This document shows, in pieces, positions 1 to 6,159 of a DNA stretch of 10,745 nt. Within the stretch, counting starts at the first letter, position 1; each line of letters begins with the position of its first letter. The notes below the pieces were generated by a model. It had not been told where the DNA came from. It did not search any database and worked only from the letters and a program-made list of their open reading frames with translations. The DNA is taken from NCBI GenBank assembly GCA_947177005.1, contig CAMWSZ010000060.1:1-10745 (forward strand), in the 5' to 3' direction. Source of the stretch: an uncultured Clostridia bacterium. GTDB lineage: Bacteria > Bacillota > Clostridia > Oscillospirales > Oscillospiraceae. The translations under genes were made by a program, and so were the position numbers.

Positions 1-36
1 AACTGCCGCTTTTGGGGGAGACCTTTACCCTTTCAT

Positions 37-690
37 TTACTCTAGGACACCACCGGAAAAATAGCAGTCTGTAATAATAGCAGTCTCTCCATTCGTAATA
101 AATAGTGGAGTCCCGGAGGCCGTAATGCAGTTGATAAAATTGCACTTCTCAAAACTTTGCACAGGGCTATCAGTCCAAACAAATGGGTACCCAGCTTGAA
201 TCCCTGCTCCATCAAACGTAATGTTTTGCACCTTGATGTTTCCTTCCTGTGCGGACCCAAGTATCAATGCTGCATCATATGAAGCACGTCGAATCGTTAC
301 CGGGCAATCAGTACGACCGAGCACTAATTCAGATGGTGTTGACATGATGTAAGCGCCAAGTTCAATTACATCATTCGGGCTGGCATGTTCAATGGCATCA
401 AGAAGTTCATCAAAGGTTGTTACGGGGCCAGTTGTTGGCGTTGATGCTGGCTCAGAGGCATCATTTTCGTCATCTGAGTGCGAAATGTCTTCATCGGCAG
501 GGGTTTCAATCAAATCGGGTGTCGAAGTGGAAACTTCCACATCGGGTTCGCTTGTAGTAACCGCCGCTTCTGCGGCAAAGACGGGGACGGTCAGAATCAT
601 CACCATTACCGCAACGATCAGAGCGGTCAAAAAGTGATTCCGGTGGGGATGCCTGTTCTGTGGCTCCCGTTTACGGTGTGTGGTATTCAT
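37..690 (-). CDS. Secreted/surface protein, probable truncated beta-helix adhesin
   Basis: 217-residue product, probably exported. Residues 1-19 are basic and polar. They are followed by a hydrophobic stretch (LTALIVAVMVMILTVPVFA) ending in an Ala-rich likely signal peptidase I site near residues 39-41. Residues about 44-90 are a low-complexity Ser/Thr/Pro/Asp/Glu linker. From about residue 92 there are short beta-strand-like repeats (IKVQNITFDGAG, FEKCNFINC, AIITDCYFSGG) typical of right-handed parallel beta-helix surface proteins. The start is supported by AGGAGGT six bases upstream (697-703). The protein stops just after a beta-helix rung, where family members usually continue for hundreds of residues. 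Another frame stays open from about 45 to the window edge, so a frameshift truncation is possible. There is no cell-wall anchor in the visible part. The family call is by pattern only; export is the surest claim. Confidence 0.7.
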   Translation of the reverse strand: MNTTHRKREPQNRHPHRNHFLTALIVAVMVMILTVPVFAAEAAVTTSEPDVEVSTSTPDLIETPADEDISHSDDENDASEPASTPTTGPVTTFDELLDAIEHASPNDVIELGAYIMSTPSELVLGRTDCPVTIRRASYDAALILGSAQEGNIKVQNITFDGAGIQAGYPFVWTDSPVQSFEKCNFINCITASGTPLFITNGETAIITDCYFSGGVLE

Positions 691-743
691 GTGTGTACCT
701 CCTATGCTGTTGCTCCCATGGCCATGGTGCGTTTCAGCCCTGC

Positions 744-776
744 ATTATGACAGAATGGCATTGCAAAATTTGTCAA
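744..776 (-). promoter_or_regulatory. Possible promoter of the surface protein gene
   Basis: On the minus strand a perfect TTGACA (771-776) is followed after 18 bases by TGTCAT (747-752), with CATAAT (744-749) overlapping at a longer spacing. It faces the surface protein gene, leaving a leader of about 50 bases. The -35 is good but the -10 is ambiguous. Confidence 0.4.
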
Positions 777-884
777 AACGTGGAGGTTATGAAAATATTG
801 TAGTTTTTGGTAGAAAAATGTCAAAATTTAGCGGCAACTATGTTGAGTATGACGGAACACGAGTAAATAAAGGAGGCTAAAATT

Positions 885-1262
885 ATGAGTCACGAATGGG
901 GAAACTACCCTGAAAACTTCACCCCGAAAATGTATTGGGGTGCCAAGGCCATCTTGCAACGAGACATCGGCAAGCTCGGGAAGACGCTGGATCTCCTGCC
1001 CGACCGTCAGAGTTTTGAGCGGATGGATGGGAGCCAGACGGACGAGGACACGTTTTTCAACTGGATCAACACGAAGGTCCTGCCTGAACTGAGGCACCAT
1101 GCCAGAGAAAACCATTTCCATGAGTGGAACGATCTGGTGACGATCCAATCCGAGGACAGATCTTTCATGTGTCAGGCCACGCCAAAGAACAGCGGAGGGG
1201 AGTACCTTTATATAGGTTGCTGGGAGGTTGATTTATCGGAGAAGAACTCTGAATCTGAATAG
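885..1262 (+). CDS. Hypothetical protein, first gene of a five-gene operon
   Basis: 125-residue soluble protein that I do not recognise. It has no signal peptide or membrane segment and is rich in Trp, His and charged residues. A run near residues 104-116 (GGEYLYIGCWEVDL) looks like a beta-hairpin. The start is supported by AGGAGG at 871-876, eight bases upstream. It lies divergent from the surface protein gene and is followed 11 bases later by the next gene of the same strand, so it probably leads a transcript covering five genes to 3231. No convincing sigma70 promoter was found between 691 and 884 for this strand. Similar small proteins are common cargo of gut Firmicutes mobile elements; its function is unknown. 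Confidence 0.75.
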   Translation: MSHEWGNYPENFTPKMYWGAKAILQRDIGKLGKTLDLLPDRQSFERMDGSQTDEDTFFNWINTKVLPELRHHARENHFHEWNDLVTIQSEDRSFMCQATPKNSGGEYLYIGCWEVDLSEKNSESE

Positions 1263-1273
1263 GGAGTGTAGGC

Positions 1274-1714
1274 ATGATTGAGTTTATAGAAAAGGAACGG
1301 TACTACGACGATTCTACTTTCACAGGTCAATGCTGGATGTATCCCACGTTCATGGTGAAAGACGGCATTGAGTATTTCATGTGGAACCGACGGGAGCCGG
1401 ATGATAGCTGGAAGCAGAAAGAACGGGAAAGCCAGAAAGCGGAGCTGCTTGCCCATGATGGGGCGTATTTTCATTTCCACGGCATCTATGCAGATCCGTT
1501 CAAGATGCTGGCTGAGATGGAGCATCGAGGCCACACGTTCACAGAACCGAATAACCTTTTTGCTGATTGCCGCAAAAATGGCGGTTTTGTGGACTTCCAC
1601 GGAAACCGAAACGAGGTATCAGCGGCTTTCCATTACCGAATTTATGATGAAGCCCTGATAGAGAGAATCCAAGCGACGGCTGCACCCATCATCGAAAGAA
1701 GCAGGAGGAGTTAA
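1274..1714 (+). CDS. Hypothetical protein, second operon gene
   Basis: 146-residue soluble protein of unknown function. It is rich in aromatic residues, with short strand-like pieces (GIEYFMWNRREPDDSW, GAYFHFHGIY, GGFVDFHGNR) and helical ends. The repeated His/Phe pairs (FHFHG, FVDFHG) suggest an alpha/beta fold but do not form a known catalytic motif. The start follows GGGAG with a normal spacing. The upstream gene ends 11 bases before it, and its own stop lies 2 bases before the next start, so translational coupling with the third gene is likely. The last residues (ERSRRS) are basic. I could not assign a domain family. Confidence 0.75.
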   Translation: MIEFIEKERYYDDSTFTGQCWMYPTFMVKDGIEYFMWNRREPDDSWKQKERESQKAELLAHDGAYFHFHGIYADPFKMLAEMEHRGHTFTEPNNLFADCRKNGGFVDFHGNRNEVSAAFHYRIYDEALIERIQATAAPIIERSRRS

Positions 1715-1716
1715 AC

Positions 1717-2418
1717 ATGGACACTTACAGAATACCGCTTGTCTGGCAGATGTACGGTCATTGTGACATTGACGCCAACTCTCTTGAAGAAGCGATTGAA
1801 ATTGCGCTAGGCCCTGATACTCCGCTGCCCGATGGCTCCTATGTCGATGATTCCGTTGCCGTTGATTATGAAGTCCTCGAACTGGATCAGGGTAAGAAGA
1901 ACCGTACAATGACAAAGGAGGAATTGAGGACACAGCTCCAGCAAGGTCGTGTCCTCAATGATTTGCTGGCATTTGGTCCCGGTCAGGACTGCGAGATTTT
2001 CAAGGCCGATAAGTTCTATCCTGGAGATGTGGTTATCTATGTTCCTGATGTGTACTTGAACCACATCCCGCTTGACCGTTCCATCACAGACCCGGAGGAG
2101 TTTTCCGAGCTCTTATCCAACTGCTACACTGGTCAGGACTTCATCAACGAGTGCGGCGGCGATGTGGAGAAAGCCGAATATTTGTTTGGATACTGTGACT
2201 GGCAGCACCCGTCCTCTGCGGTGGATGAGCTGGAGAACGATCCGGGGCAAGTTGAAATCATGTTGAGTGGCTTGCTGCCGGAGGCTCAGAAAGCGGTCAT
2301 GCGTGTGCTGGGAATCAGCTTACCCGCTGATGGCAACTATGATCTGATGCCTCTCTTTACAGTATTTGATAACGGTGATTCTGCGATTGGCCGAGACAAA
2401 GATAACAAGGGGGATTAG
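1717..2418 (+). CDS. Hypothetical two-domain acidic protein (DpnD/PcfM-like N-terminus)
   Basis: 233-residue acidic protein that appears to join two modules. Residues 1-55 (YRIPLVWQMYG, then IDANSLEEAIEIA, then LPDGSYVDDS) resemble the short DpnD/PcfM-like proteins seen on Firmicutes conjugative elements, where this module is usually a separate gene. Residues from about 65 form a second module with PGQDCEIFKADKF, CYTGQDFINECGGD and YCDWQHPSSAVDELE. I recall this pattern from uncharacterised gut-element proteins, but I know no function for it. AGGAGGAG at 1703-1710 overlaps the end of the previous gene and supports this start. An internal ATG at residue 65 (1909) begins the second module, so a second shorter product is conceivable. 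The next gene begins 3 bases after the stop. Confidence 0.75.
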   Translation: MDTYRIPLVWQMYGHCDIDANSLEEAIEIALGPDTPLPDGSYVDDSVAVDYEVLELDQGKKNRTMTKEELRTQLQQGRVLNDLLAFGPGQDCEIFKADKFYPGDVVIYVPDVYLNHIPLDRSITDPEEFSELLSNCYTGQDFINECGGDVEKAEYLFGYCDWQHPSSAVDELENDPGQVEIMLSGLLPEAQKAVMRVLGISLPADGNYDLMPLFTVFDNGDSAIGRDKDNKGD

Positions 2419-2421
2419 ACT

Positions 2422-2907
2422 ATGAAATATGATCTTATTGAAGCAAAGGGGCAGTATGCTCTTATCCTGCGCGGCGAACACATGACGCAATATGCCGTTG
2501 TATGCGGTCTGGACCAGGAAACCGGAAGCTGGGACTGGACGTGTTGCTACTATGATTTCGGCAAGTTCTCTGAACTGACGAAAGCCGAGGCTCTTTTCAA
2601 GGCACTGGACTACTACCTGATGCGGACGAACGATAATCACATTTCCTGGGCCAGAATGAGCGAGATCGCTACGGTTCTGAAGGACGGACTGATTGAGGAC
2701 AGCGAGGAAGAAGCCTACCGCTATATGGCTGATGTTGCCGAATTGTCGAACACCGAAGCAGAATACTTTGGGTTGGACATGGAGCAGTACAAAGTCGCCA
2801 CAGATGGAGATGCTGACGGCCACACGCCCCCATCCAGCACAGGCGGCGATTACAGTCCTGCCCATCCGTGGGATGCCCCCGGCATGAGTTCGTCCGATTT
2901 CATATAA
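2422..2907 (+). CDS. Hypothetical protein, fourth operon gene
   Basis: 161-residue soluble acidic protein, not recognised. The N-terminal half looks alpha/beta (YAVVCGLDQETGSWDW, then CCYYDFGKFSELTKAEAL). The middle is helical and strongly acidic (IEDSEEEAYRYMADVAELS). The last 30 or so residues are a disordered Pro/Ser/Gly/Asp tail (TPPSSTGGDYSPAHPWDAPG) that could be a flexible binding segment. A purine-rich AAGGGGG site just before the start overlaps the end of the previous gene. The downstream gene starts 12 bases after the stop. It probably shares transcription and role with its neighbours, but the role is unknown. Confidence 0.72.
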   Translation: MKYDLIEAKGQYALILRGEHMTQYAVVCGLDQETGSWDWTCCYYDFGKFSELTKAEALFKALDYYLMRTNDNHISWARMSEIATVLKDGLIEDSEEEAYRYMADVAELSNTEAEYFGLDMEQYKVATDGDADGHTPPSSTGGDYSPAHPWDAPGMSSSDFI

Positions 2908-2919
2908 GCAGGTGAAAAT

Positions 2920-3231
2920 ATGCAGCGAAAATCTACCCTATGGAGCAGGTTGTTTCACGGGTTCCACAAAGAATCTGACGGAAACACAGAGGGATTCCTT
3001 GATTGGCTGGTCCAGATGCGGCTTGACTATTTCGCCCATACTGGCACTGTCACAACAGAGGAAGATCTAACGACGCTACTTACCGCAAGTTTGGATAAGG
3101 AACTGACCGCCAACGAAAAGACGGCTCTTGCCCTCTTTGTAGATCGTGTGGAGCATGAAAAGCAGGTGATCTACAAAGAGGGGGTTCTGGATGGTATTCT
3201 GCTGATGAAAGCCATCCATAAGGTTTCATAG
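2920..3231 (+). CDS. Hypothetical small helical protein, last operon gene
   Basis: 103-residue protein predicted to be mostly helical, with a basic N-terminus (MQRKSTLWSRLFHGFHKE), a variable middle, and a C-terminal helix ending YKEGVLDGILLMKAIHKVS. That G-x-x-x-G-x-x-L-M style ending recalls small helical DUF6809-like proteins of Firmicutes mobile elements, but the match is too weak to name it. AGGTGA lies a normal distance before the start. A stem-loop begins 5 bases after the stop and probably ends the five-gene transcript. Function unknown. Confidence 0.7.
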   Translation: MQRKSTLWSRLFHGFHKESDGNTEGFLDWLVQMRLDYFAHTGTVTTEEDLTTLLTASLDKELTANEKTALALFVDRVEHEKQVIYKEGVLDGILLMKAIHKVS

Positions 3232-3235
3232 ATTC

Positions 3236-3275
3236 GGGGCCTCCACAGGGAACTATGTTTTGCTGTGGGGGTCTC
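3236..3275 (+). terminator. Stem-loop after the five-gene operon
   Basis: A 13-pair stem (3236-3248 with 3263-3275, including three G-T pairs) encloses a 14-base loop, centred on CCACAG/CTGTGG. It is followed by the weak pyrimidine run TCTTG rather than a true T tract. Its place just after the stop at 3231 fits a terminator or a 3'-end stabiliser. Confidence 0.45.
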
Positions 3276-3277
3276 TC

Positions 3278-3384
3278 TTGTGTCAAAAGAAACGAGCGTT
3301 ATTTTTGAACCCTAAATTTTGCCGAATAAAGGGCCATATGGAACGACTTTTGACACAAAATTGTAACAGGTTAGTTTTGACACT
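3278..3384 (+). promoter_or_regulatory. Repeated TTTTGACAC motifs, likely recombinase binding sites
   Basis: TTGTGTCAAAAG (3278-3289) and CTTTTGACACAA (3347-3358) are a perfect 12-base inverted pair. A third related copy, GTTTTGACACT (3374-3384), lies in direct orientation 27 bases after the second and directly before the recombinase ribosome binding site. Serine resolvases commonly bind several short inverted half-sites upstream of their own gene (a res site) and repress themselves, so this is the best reading. The TTGACA core also resembles a -35 element, but no matching -10 lies at the right distance. Assignment to the recombinase is inference. Confidence 0.5.
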
Positions 3385-3398
3385 GGAAAGGAAGCGCC

Positions 3399-4094
3399 AT
3401 GGGAAAAGTATATGGCTATGTACGGGTCAGTACGCCAAAGCAGAATATTGAACGTCAGATACGAAATATCAAAGCGGCGTATCCGGCTGCGCTGATCGTC
3501 CAGGACGAATATACCGGGACAAAGATGAACCGTCCGAACTGGACGAAACTTTACCGCAAATTAAATACCGGCGATACTGTGATTTTTGATAGCGTTTCCC
3601 GAATGAGCAGAAATGCAGAAGAAGGATTCTGCATCTATGAGGAACTATATAATCTTGGGGTTTCGCTGGTGTTCCTAAAAGAGCCTCACATCAATACGGA
3701 TACATACCGTAACGCATTAACAAATGGCATCCCGCTCACAGGAACGAATGTCGATTACATTCTGGCTGGGGTCAATCAGTACCTTCTGGCCTTGGCAAAG
3801 GAGCAGATACGGCTTGCTTTTGAACAGACAGAAAAAGAAGTATCGGACCTTCATCAAAGGACTAAAGAAGGAATTGAAACAGCCCGACTTAACGGAAAAC
3901 AGGTCGGCTTGAAAGCTGGCTCAAAGCTCACAACAAAAAAGTCGGTTGAAGCCAAGCGGTTGATTGTGAAGCATAGTAAGGATTTTGAAGGCAGTCTAAG
4001 TGACAGTGAATGTATTCGATTGATCGGCTGCGCCAGAGGTAGCTATTATAAGTACAAGCGAGAGTTAAAGGCTGACGGCACCAGCAGAGAGTAA
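3399..4094 (+). CDS. Serine recombinase (resolvase/invertase family)
   Basis: 231-residue site-specific DNA recombinase. The N-terminal resolvase domain shows the catalytic segment YGYVRVST with Arg9 and nucleophile Ser11. The second conserved segment, DSVSRMSR, contains Asp64, Ser65, Arg68 and Arg71. A long helix around residues 125-165 matches the dimer/E-helix region. The C-terminal 180-222 segment (KSVEAKRLIV, SDSECIRLIG, SYYKYKREL) looks like a DNA-binding helix-turn-helix. The length fits small resolvases or invertases with a modest extension, not large serine integrases, which also carry a zinc ribbon and coiled coil missing here. Family knowledge predicts cleavage through a 5'-phosphoserine link at a two-base crossover. 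A purine-rich GGAAAGGAAG precedes the start. Likely roles are multimer resolution or DNA inversion. All catalytic residues I can check are intact. Confidence 0.92.
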   Translation: MGKVYGYVRVSTPKQNIERQIRNIKAAYPAALIVQDEYTGTKMNRPNWTKLYRKLNTGDTVIFDSVSRMSRNAEEGFCIYEELYNLGVSLVFLKEPHINTDTYRNALTNGIPLTGTNVDYILAGVNQYLLALAKEQIRLAFEQTEKEVSDLHQRTKEGIETARLNGKQVGLKAGSKLTTKKSVEAKRLIVKHSKDFEGSLSDSECIRLIGCARGSYYKYKRELKADGTSRE

Positions 4095-4100
4095 ATTGAA

Positions 4101-4144
4101 ATAAGCACCACCTATGCTTGCAGAAAATCATAGGTGGTGCTTAT
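4101..4144. terminator. Bidirectional terminator-like hairpin
   Basis: A perfect 16-base-pair stem (4101-4116 with 4129-4144, core GCACCACCTATG) with a 12-base loop lies between the convergent recombinase gene and the small minus-strand gene, within 10 bases of both stops. There is only a weak T-rich tail on either side, but the position and stem strength support shared termination. Confidence 0.7.
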
Positions 4145-4148
4145 CGTC

Positions 4149-4350
4149 TTAAACTTCAATGCCTAGCTTTTCAGCGATTTCCTCTGGTGTAAGCCCGGCT
4201 TCTTTTGCTTTTGCCATTACTGTTTTCATGTTGACAGGGTGGAGCAGTTTTTGCTTCTGGACTTCCAATGCCTCAATCTCGGCTTTCTTTTTTTTCGATT
4301 TTTTGGTCAATCAAGGCAATACGTTCATCTTTTGTTTTTCTCCCTGGCAT
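4149..4350 (-). pseudogene. Small coiled-coil protein gene frameshifted at an A8 run
   Basis: Translation from the ATG at 4350 stops after 25 residues because of an extra base in a run of eight A (T on the plus strand, 4288-4295). With seven A the frame runs to the TAA at 4149-4151. It then gives a coherent 66-residue protein: MPGRKTKDERIALIDQKIEK, then a Lys/Glu coiled coil, then LLHPVNMKTVMAKAKEAGLT, then PEEIAEKLGIEV. The charged coiled coil followed by a small helical C-terminal motif resembles short H-NS-like annotated proteins of gut Firmicutes; a DNA-binding role is inference. AGGAGG (4357-4362) and a strong promoter precede it. It may be a true pseudogene, a sequencing error, or a gene expressed by slippage on the A run. 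Confidence 0.75.
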
Positions 4351-4379
4351 CTAAAGACCTCCTATAAAATGATGAAATA

Positions 4380-4408
4380 ACTATACCGTTTATTTAGTGA
4401 AATGACAA
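4380..4408 (-). promoter_or_regulatory. Strong sigma70-type promoter of the small frameshifted gene
   Basis: On the minus strand TTGTCA (4403-4408), a 17-base spacer and TATAGT (4380-4385) each match consensus at five of six positions. The leader to the ATG at 4350 would be about 24 bases and contains the AGGAGG site. Confidence 0.65.
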
Positions 4409-4502
4409 TAAAAATATACAAATGAATATCTAATTGGAGCGAACCTTATGAACTAATCCAGTCAGCTCAAAATAGAAAAAACGGATAGTAAATGATTGTA
4501 GC

Positions 4503-4531
4503 TTGGCTAAATTATCTTTTATTTTTGTAAT
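4503..4531 (+). promoter_or_regulatory. Probable promoter of the RecQ relic
   Basis: TTGGCT (4503-4508), a 17-base spacer and TGTAAT (4526-4531) match consensus at four and five positions. They are followed by a GGAGG site at about 4554-4558, before the ATG at 4568. The region from 4409 to 4567 is otherwise AT-rich with no supported gene. Confidence 0.4.
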
Positions 4532-4567
4532 AACCAATATAGTAATTATGAATGGAGGTAGATCCCA

Positions 4568-5649
4568 ATGGATACAAAACGTGATATGAAAAAAGCAATG
4601 ACACAACTTAAAATAGAAAAATTGGCAAATTATCAAAAAGACCCCATCAATAGTATTTTAGATGAAAACGATACATTTGTAATTGCTCCACCATCGGTAT
4701 GTAGATCTGAGATTTTTCAAATTCCGGCATTGATGCTTTCTGGATTGACGTTAGTTGTTGAACCAACACTTGCACTTATACATGAACAGGTCAACAACTT
4801 GCAACTGTGTGATGTCCGTGCCGACTATATTGATTCTACGAAAACCCCCGAAGAAAATATGAATACTCTGCGAAAGGCGAAGAAAGATAAGCTGAAGTTA
4901 TTGTATATTGCTCCTAATCGTTTACAGGATTAAAGCTTTCAGCGAGAAATAGAAGATGTTTCCATCAGTCTAGTAGTGATAGATGAAGCGCATTGTGTAA
5001 CATCTTGGGGAAATGAGTTTAATTCGCCTTACTTGAAAATTGGGGAGTTTATTGATTCACTCTCTGATTCGCCAGCTAAGGTAGCTCTGACATCAATAGC
5101 ACCACTTCAAAATCGGGAATGAATTTGTGAATTGCTGTCCATTTTTTGAATAAAAGTAACTATCAGGCTGGTGTCGTATATTGTAATACAGTCAAAATGA
5201 CAGATAGAGTTTACAATATTCTCAATGATATGTTTCCTGAAAAGGTTGCGGAGCATCATTCAAGAATGAATAGAGAGGAACAGGAAGAAAATGATTTGAT
5301 GTTTCTAAACGGTGAGCGGCAAATTATGGTTGCGACATCTGCATCTTATATGAAGATAGATCACTCAGATATTGACATGGTAATCCATTTTAATCTACCG
5401 CAGTCACCCACAGATTACTACCAGCAAGCCGGACGTGCCGGCCAGTTTGGACAAGCAGCAAAATGCGTTTTGCTTTATACTGAAAACGACTATATTATGA
5501 ATCGTCTGGCAGCATTGGATCAAATGAAGGAATACGCAAACAGCTCGGTGTGCCTAACCCAACAATTATTATCAAGCCTGGGTGAAACTATGGATACACC
5601 TTGTGGCAAATGCTCAAACTGCCAGAAGGGGAGAAGTCACATGAAGTAA
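4568..5649 (+). pseudogene. Decayed RecQ-type DNA helicase
   Basis: Remains of a RecQ-family superfamily 2 helicase, read from two frames. The first part (4568-4933) keeps FQIPALMLSGLTLVVEP and LKLLYIAPNRL. The Walker A position, however, reads APPSVCRSE, so the P-loop Gly and Lys are lost. After a TAA at 4931-4933 the frame continues with VVIDEAHCVTSWG, an intact DEAH box at 4982-4993, and a changed motif III (ALTSIA). Further stops are TGA at 5120-5122 and 5147-5149. The helicase C-terminal part continues in another frame from 5146: VVYCNTV, QIMVATSASYMKID and QQAGRAGQFG (usually GRAGRDG), then a CGKCSNC zinc-site end. The stretch between motif III and VVYC is only about 28 codons, clearly shorter than usual, so an internal deletion is likely. 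No active helicase can be made. Confidence 0.88.
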
Positions 5650-5715
5650 AGTTGCTTAGGATACTAAAAAAATTCTCCAGACCGGGACCAAGTCAGCCGA
5701 AAATTTTTTTGAAGA

Positions 5716-5770
5716 TCCCCGCCATTTTTAGCGAGAATCATGGGAAACTCGCTTCAGAATGGCGGGGATA
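5716..5770 (-). terminator. Long nested hairpin between the RecQ relic and the HTH gene
   Basis: A perfect 12-base-pair outer stem (ATCCCCGCCATT 5716-5727 with 5759-5770) encloses an inner 6-base-pair stem (AGCGAG 5731-5736 with CTCGCT 5749-5754). It starts 13 bases after the stop of the minus-strand HTH gene and follows the RecQ relic. A terminator for the HTH gene is the simplest reading, although the flanking run on the minus strand is A-rich then T-rich rather than a clean T tract. Confidence 0.6.
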
Positions 5771-5783
5771 ACAGAAAACAAAT

Positions 5784-5966
5784 CTATTTGTCGCCTTTCA
5801 AAATCGTATTGGCGATATATTTTTGTAACTCGGCTCGATGGATAAGATGCCGCTTGCCGACTTTGGCCGACTTGATTTTTTTATTTTTGATAAGGGCATA
5901 AGCCGTATTCTTTCCAATGCCAAGTTCCTTACAGACATCTTCAATGGTCAGTAAATCTTTATTCAT
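5784..5966 (-). CDS. Excisionase-like helix-turn-helix DNA-binding protein
   Basis: 60-residue protein with the layout of the excisionase/MerR-like HTH_17 family. LTIEDVCKELGIGKNTAYAL (residues 6-25) forms the helix-turn-helix. KSAKVGKRHLIHRAELQKYI (about 33-52) forms the wing and final helix that close the domain. Family members bind short repeats to direct excision of an element or act as small transcription regulators. The start follows AGGAAGG, about nine bases upstream of the ATG at 5964-5966. It is divergent from the Rep-like gene across an AT-rich 286-base region that may hold its operators. No tyrosine integrase is nearby, so a regulator of the replication module is as likely as a true excisionase. 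Confidence 0.85.
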   Translation of the reverse strand: MNKDLLTIEDVCKELGIGKNTAYALIKNKKIKSAKVGKRHLIHRAELQKYIANTILKGDK

Positions 5967-6053
5967 GGTTTACCATTCCTTCCTAATATAGATATTCTTT
6001 TCTCCTTATTTTTCTTTACTCTAGGCACACAGAAACCCCTTCCCCTTAACACA

Positions 6054-6083
6054 TTTTTACTCTCATCTGTAGTATCTAGTCAA
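6054..6083 (-). promoter_or_regulatory. Possible promoter of the HTH gene
   Basis: On the minus strand TTGACT (6078-6083, five of six matches) is followed after 18 bases by TAAAAA (6054-6059, four of six). It would give a leader of about 80 bases before the HTH gene. Confidence 0.3.
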
Positions 6084-6130
6084 TGGGTCTATTTTATCTT
6101 ATATAGAGATTATCTATTATCATTATTATT

Positions 6131-6159
6131 TTGGTAAGTATTCAATGACAAATTATTAT
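6131..6159 (+). promoter_or_regulatory. Possible promoter of the Rep-like gene
   Basis: TTGGTA (6131-6136), a 17-base spacer and TATTAT (6154-6159) match consensus at four and five positions. The leader of nearly 90 bases carries the 6214-6228 hairpin. Random AT-rich sequence gives such matches often, so support is moderate. Confidence 0.35.

Noticed and set aside
716..727. Perfect palindrome CCATGGCCATGG upstream of the surface protein gene.
   Set aside because: Short and without a second copy; it may be a chance overlap of two CCATGG words, and nothing ties it to a function.
1208..1600. Minus-strand frame of 130 codons under the first two operon genes.
   Set aside because: It runs antisense to well-supported genes with good ribosome binding sites and has no recognisable domain.
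4159..4380. Plus-strand reading frame of 73 codons opposite the small frameshifted gene.
   Set aside because: It is the complement of the minus-strand gene, has no convincing ribosome binding site and reads as an unlikely Ser/Phe-rich protein.
4430..4636. Minus-strand Phe/Ile-rich 68-codon frame resembling a membrane peptide.
   Set aside because: It arises from AT-rich intergenic DNA and the start of the RecQ relic, with no clear ribosome binding site.
4568..5649. A functional RecQ helicase made by stop-codon read-through or recoding.
   Set aside because: Both TAA and TGA stops occur, the frame changes, part of the middle is missing and the Walker A lysine is absent.
36..6025. TTTACTCTAGG occurs at 36-46 and 6015-6025, followed by ACAC or CACAC, possibly attachment sites.
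   Set aside because: Several 11-base matches are expected by chance in a window of this size; there is no integrase, and the copies have no consistent position relative to element genes.
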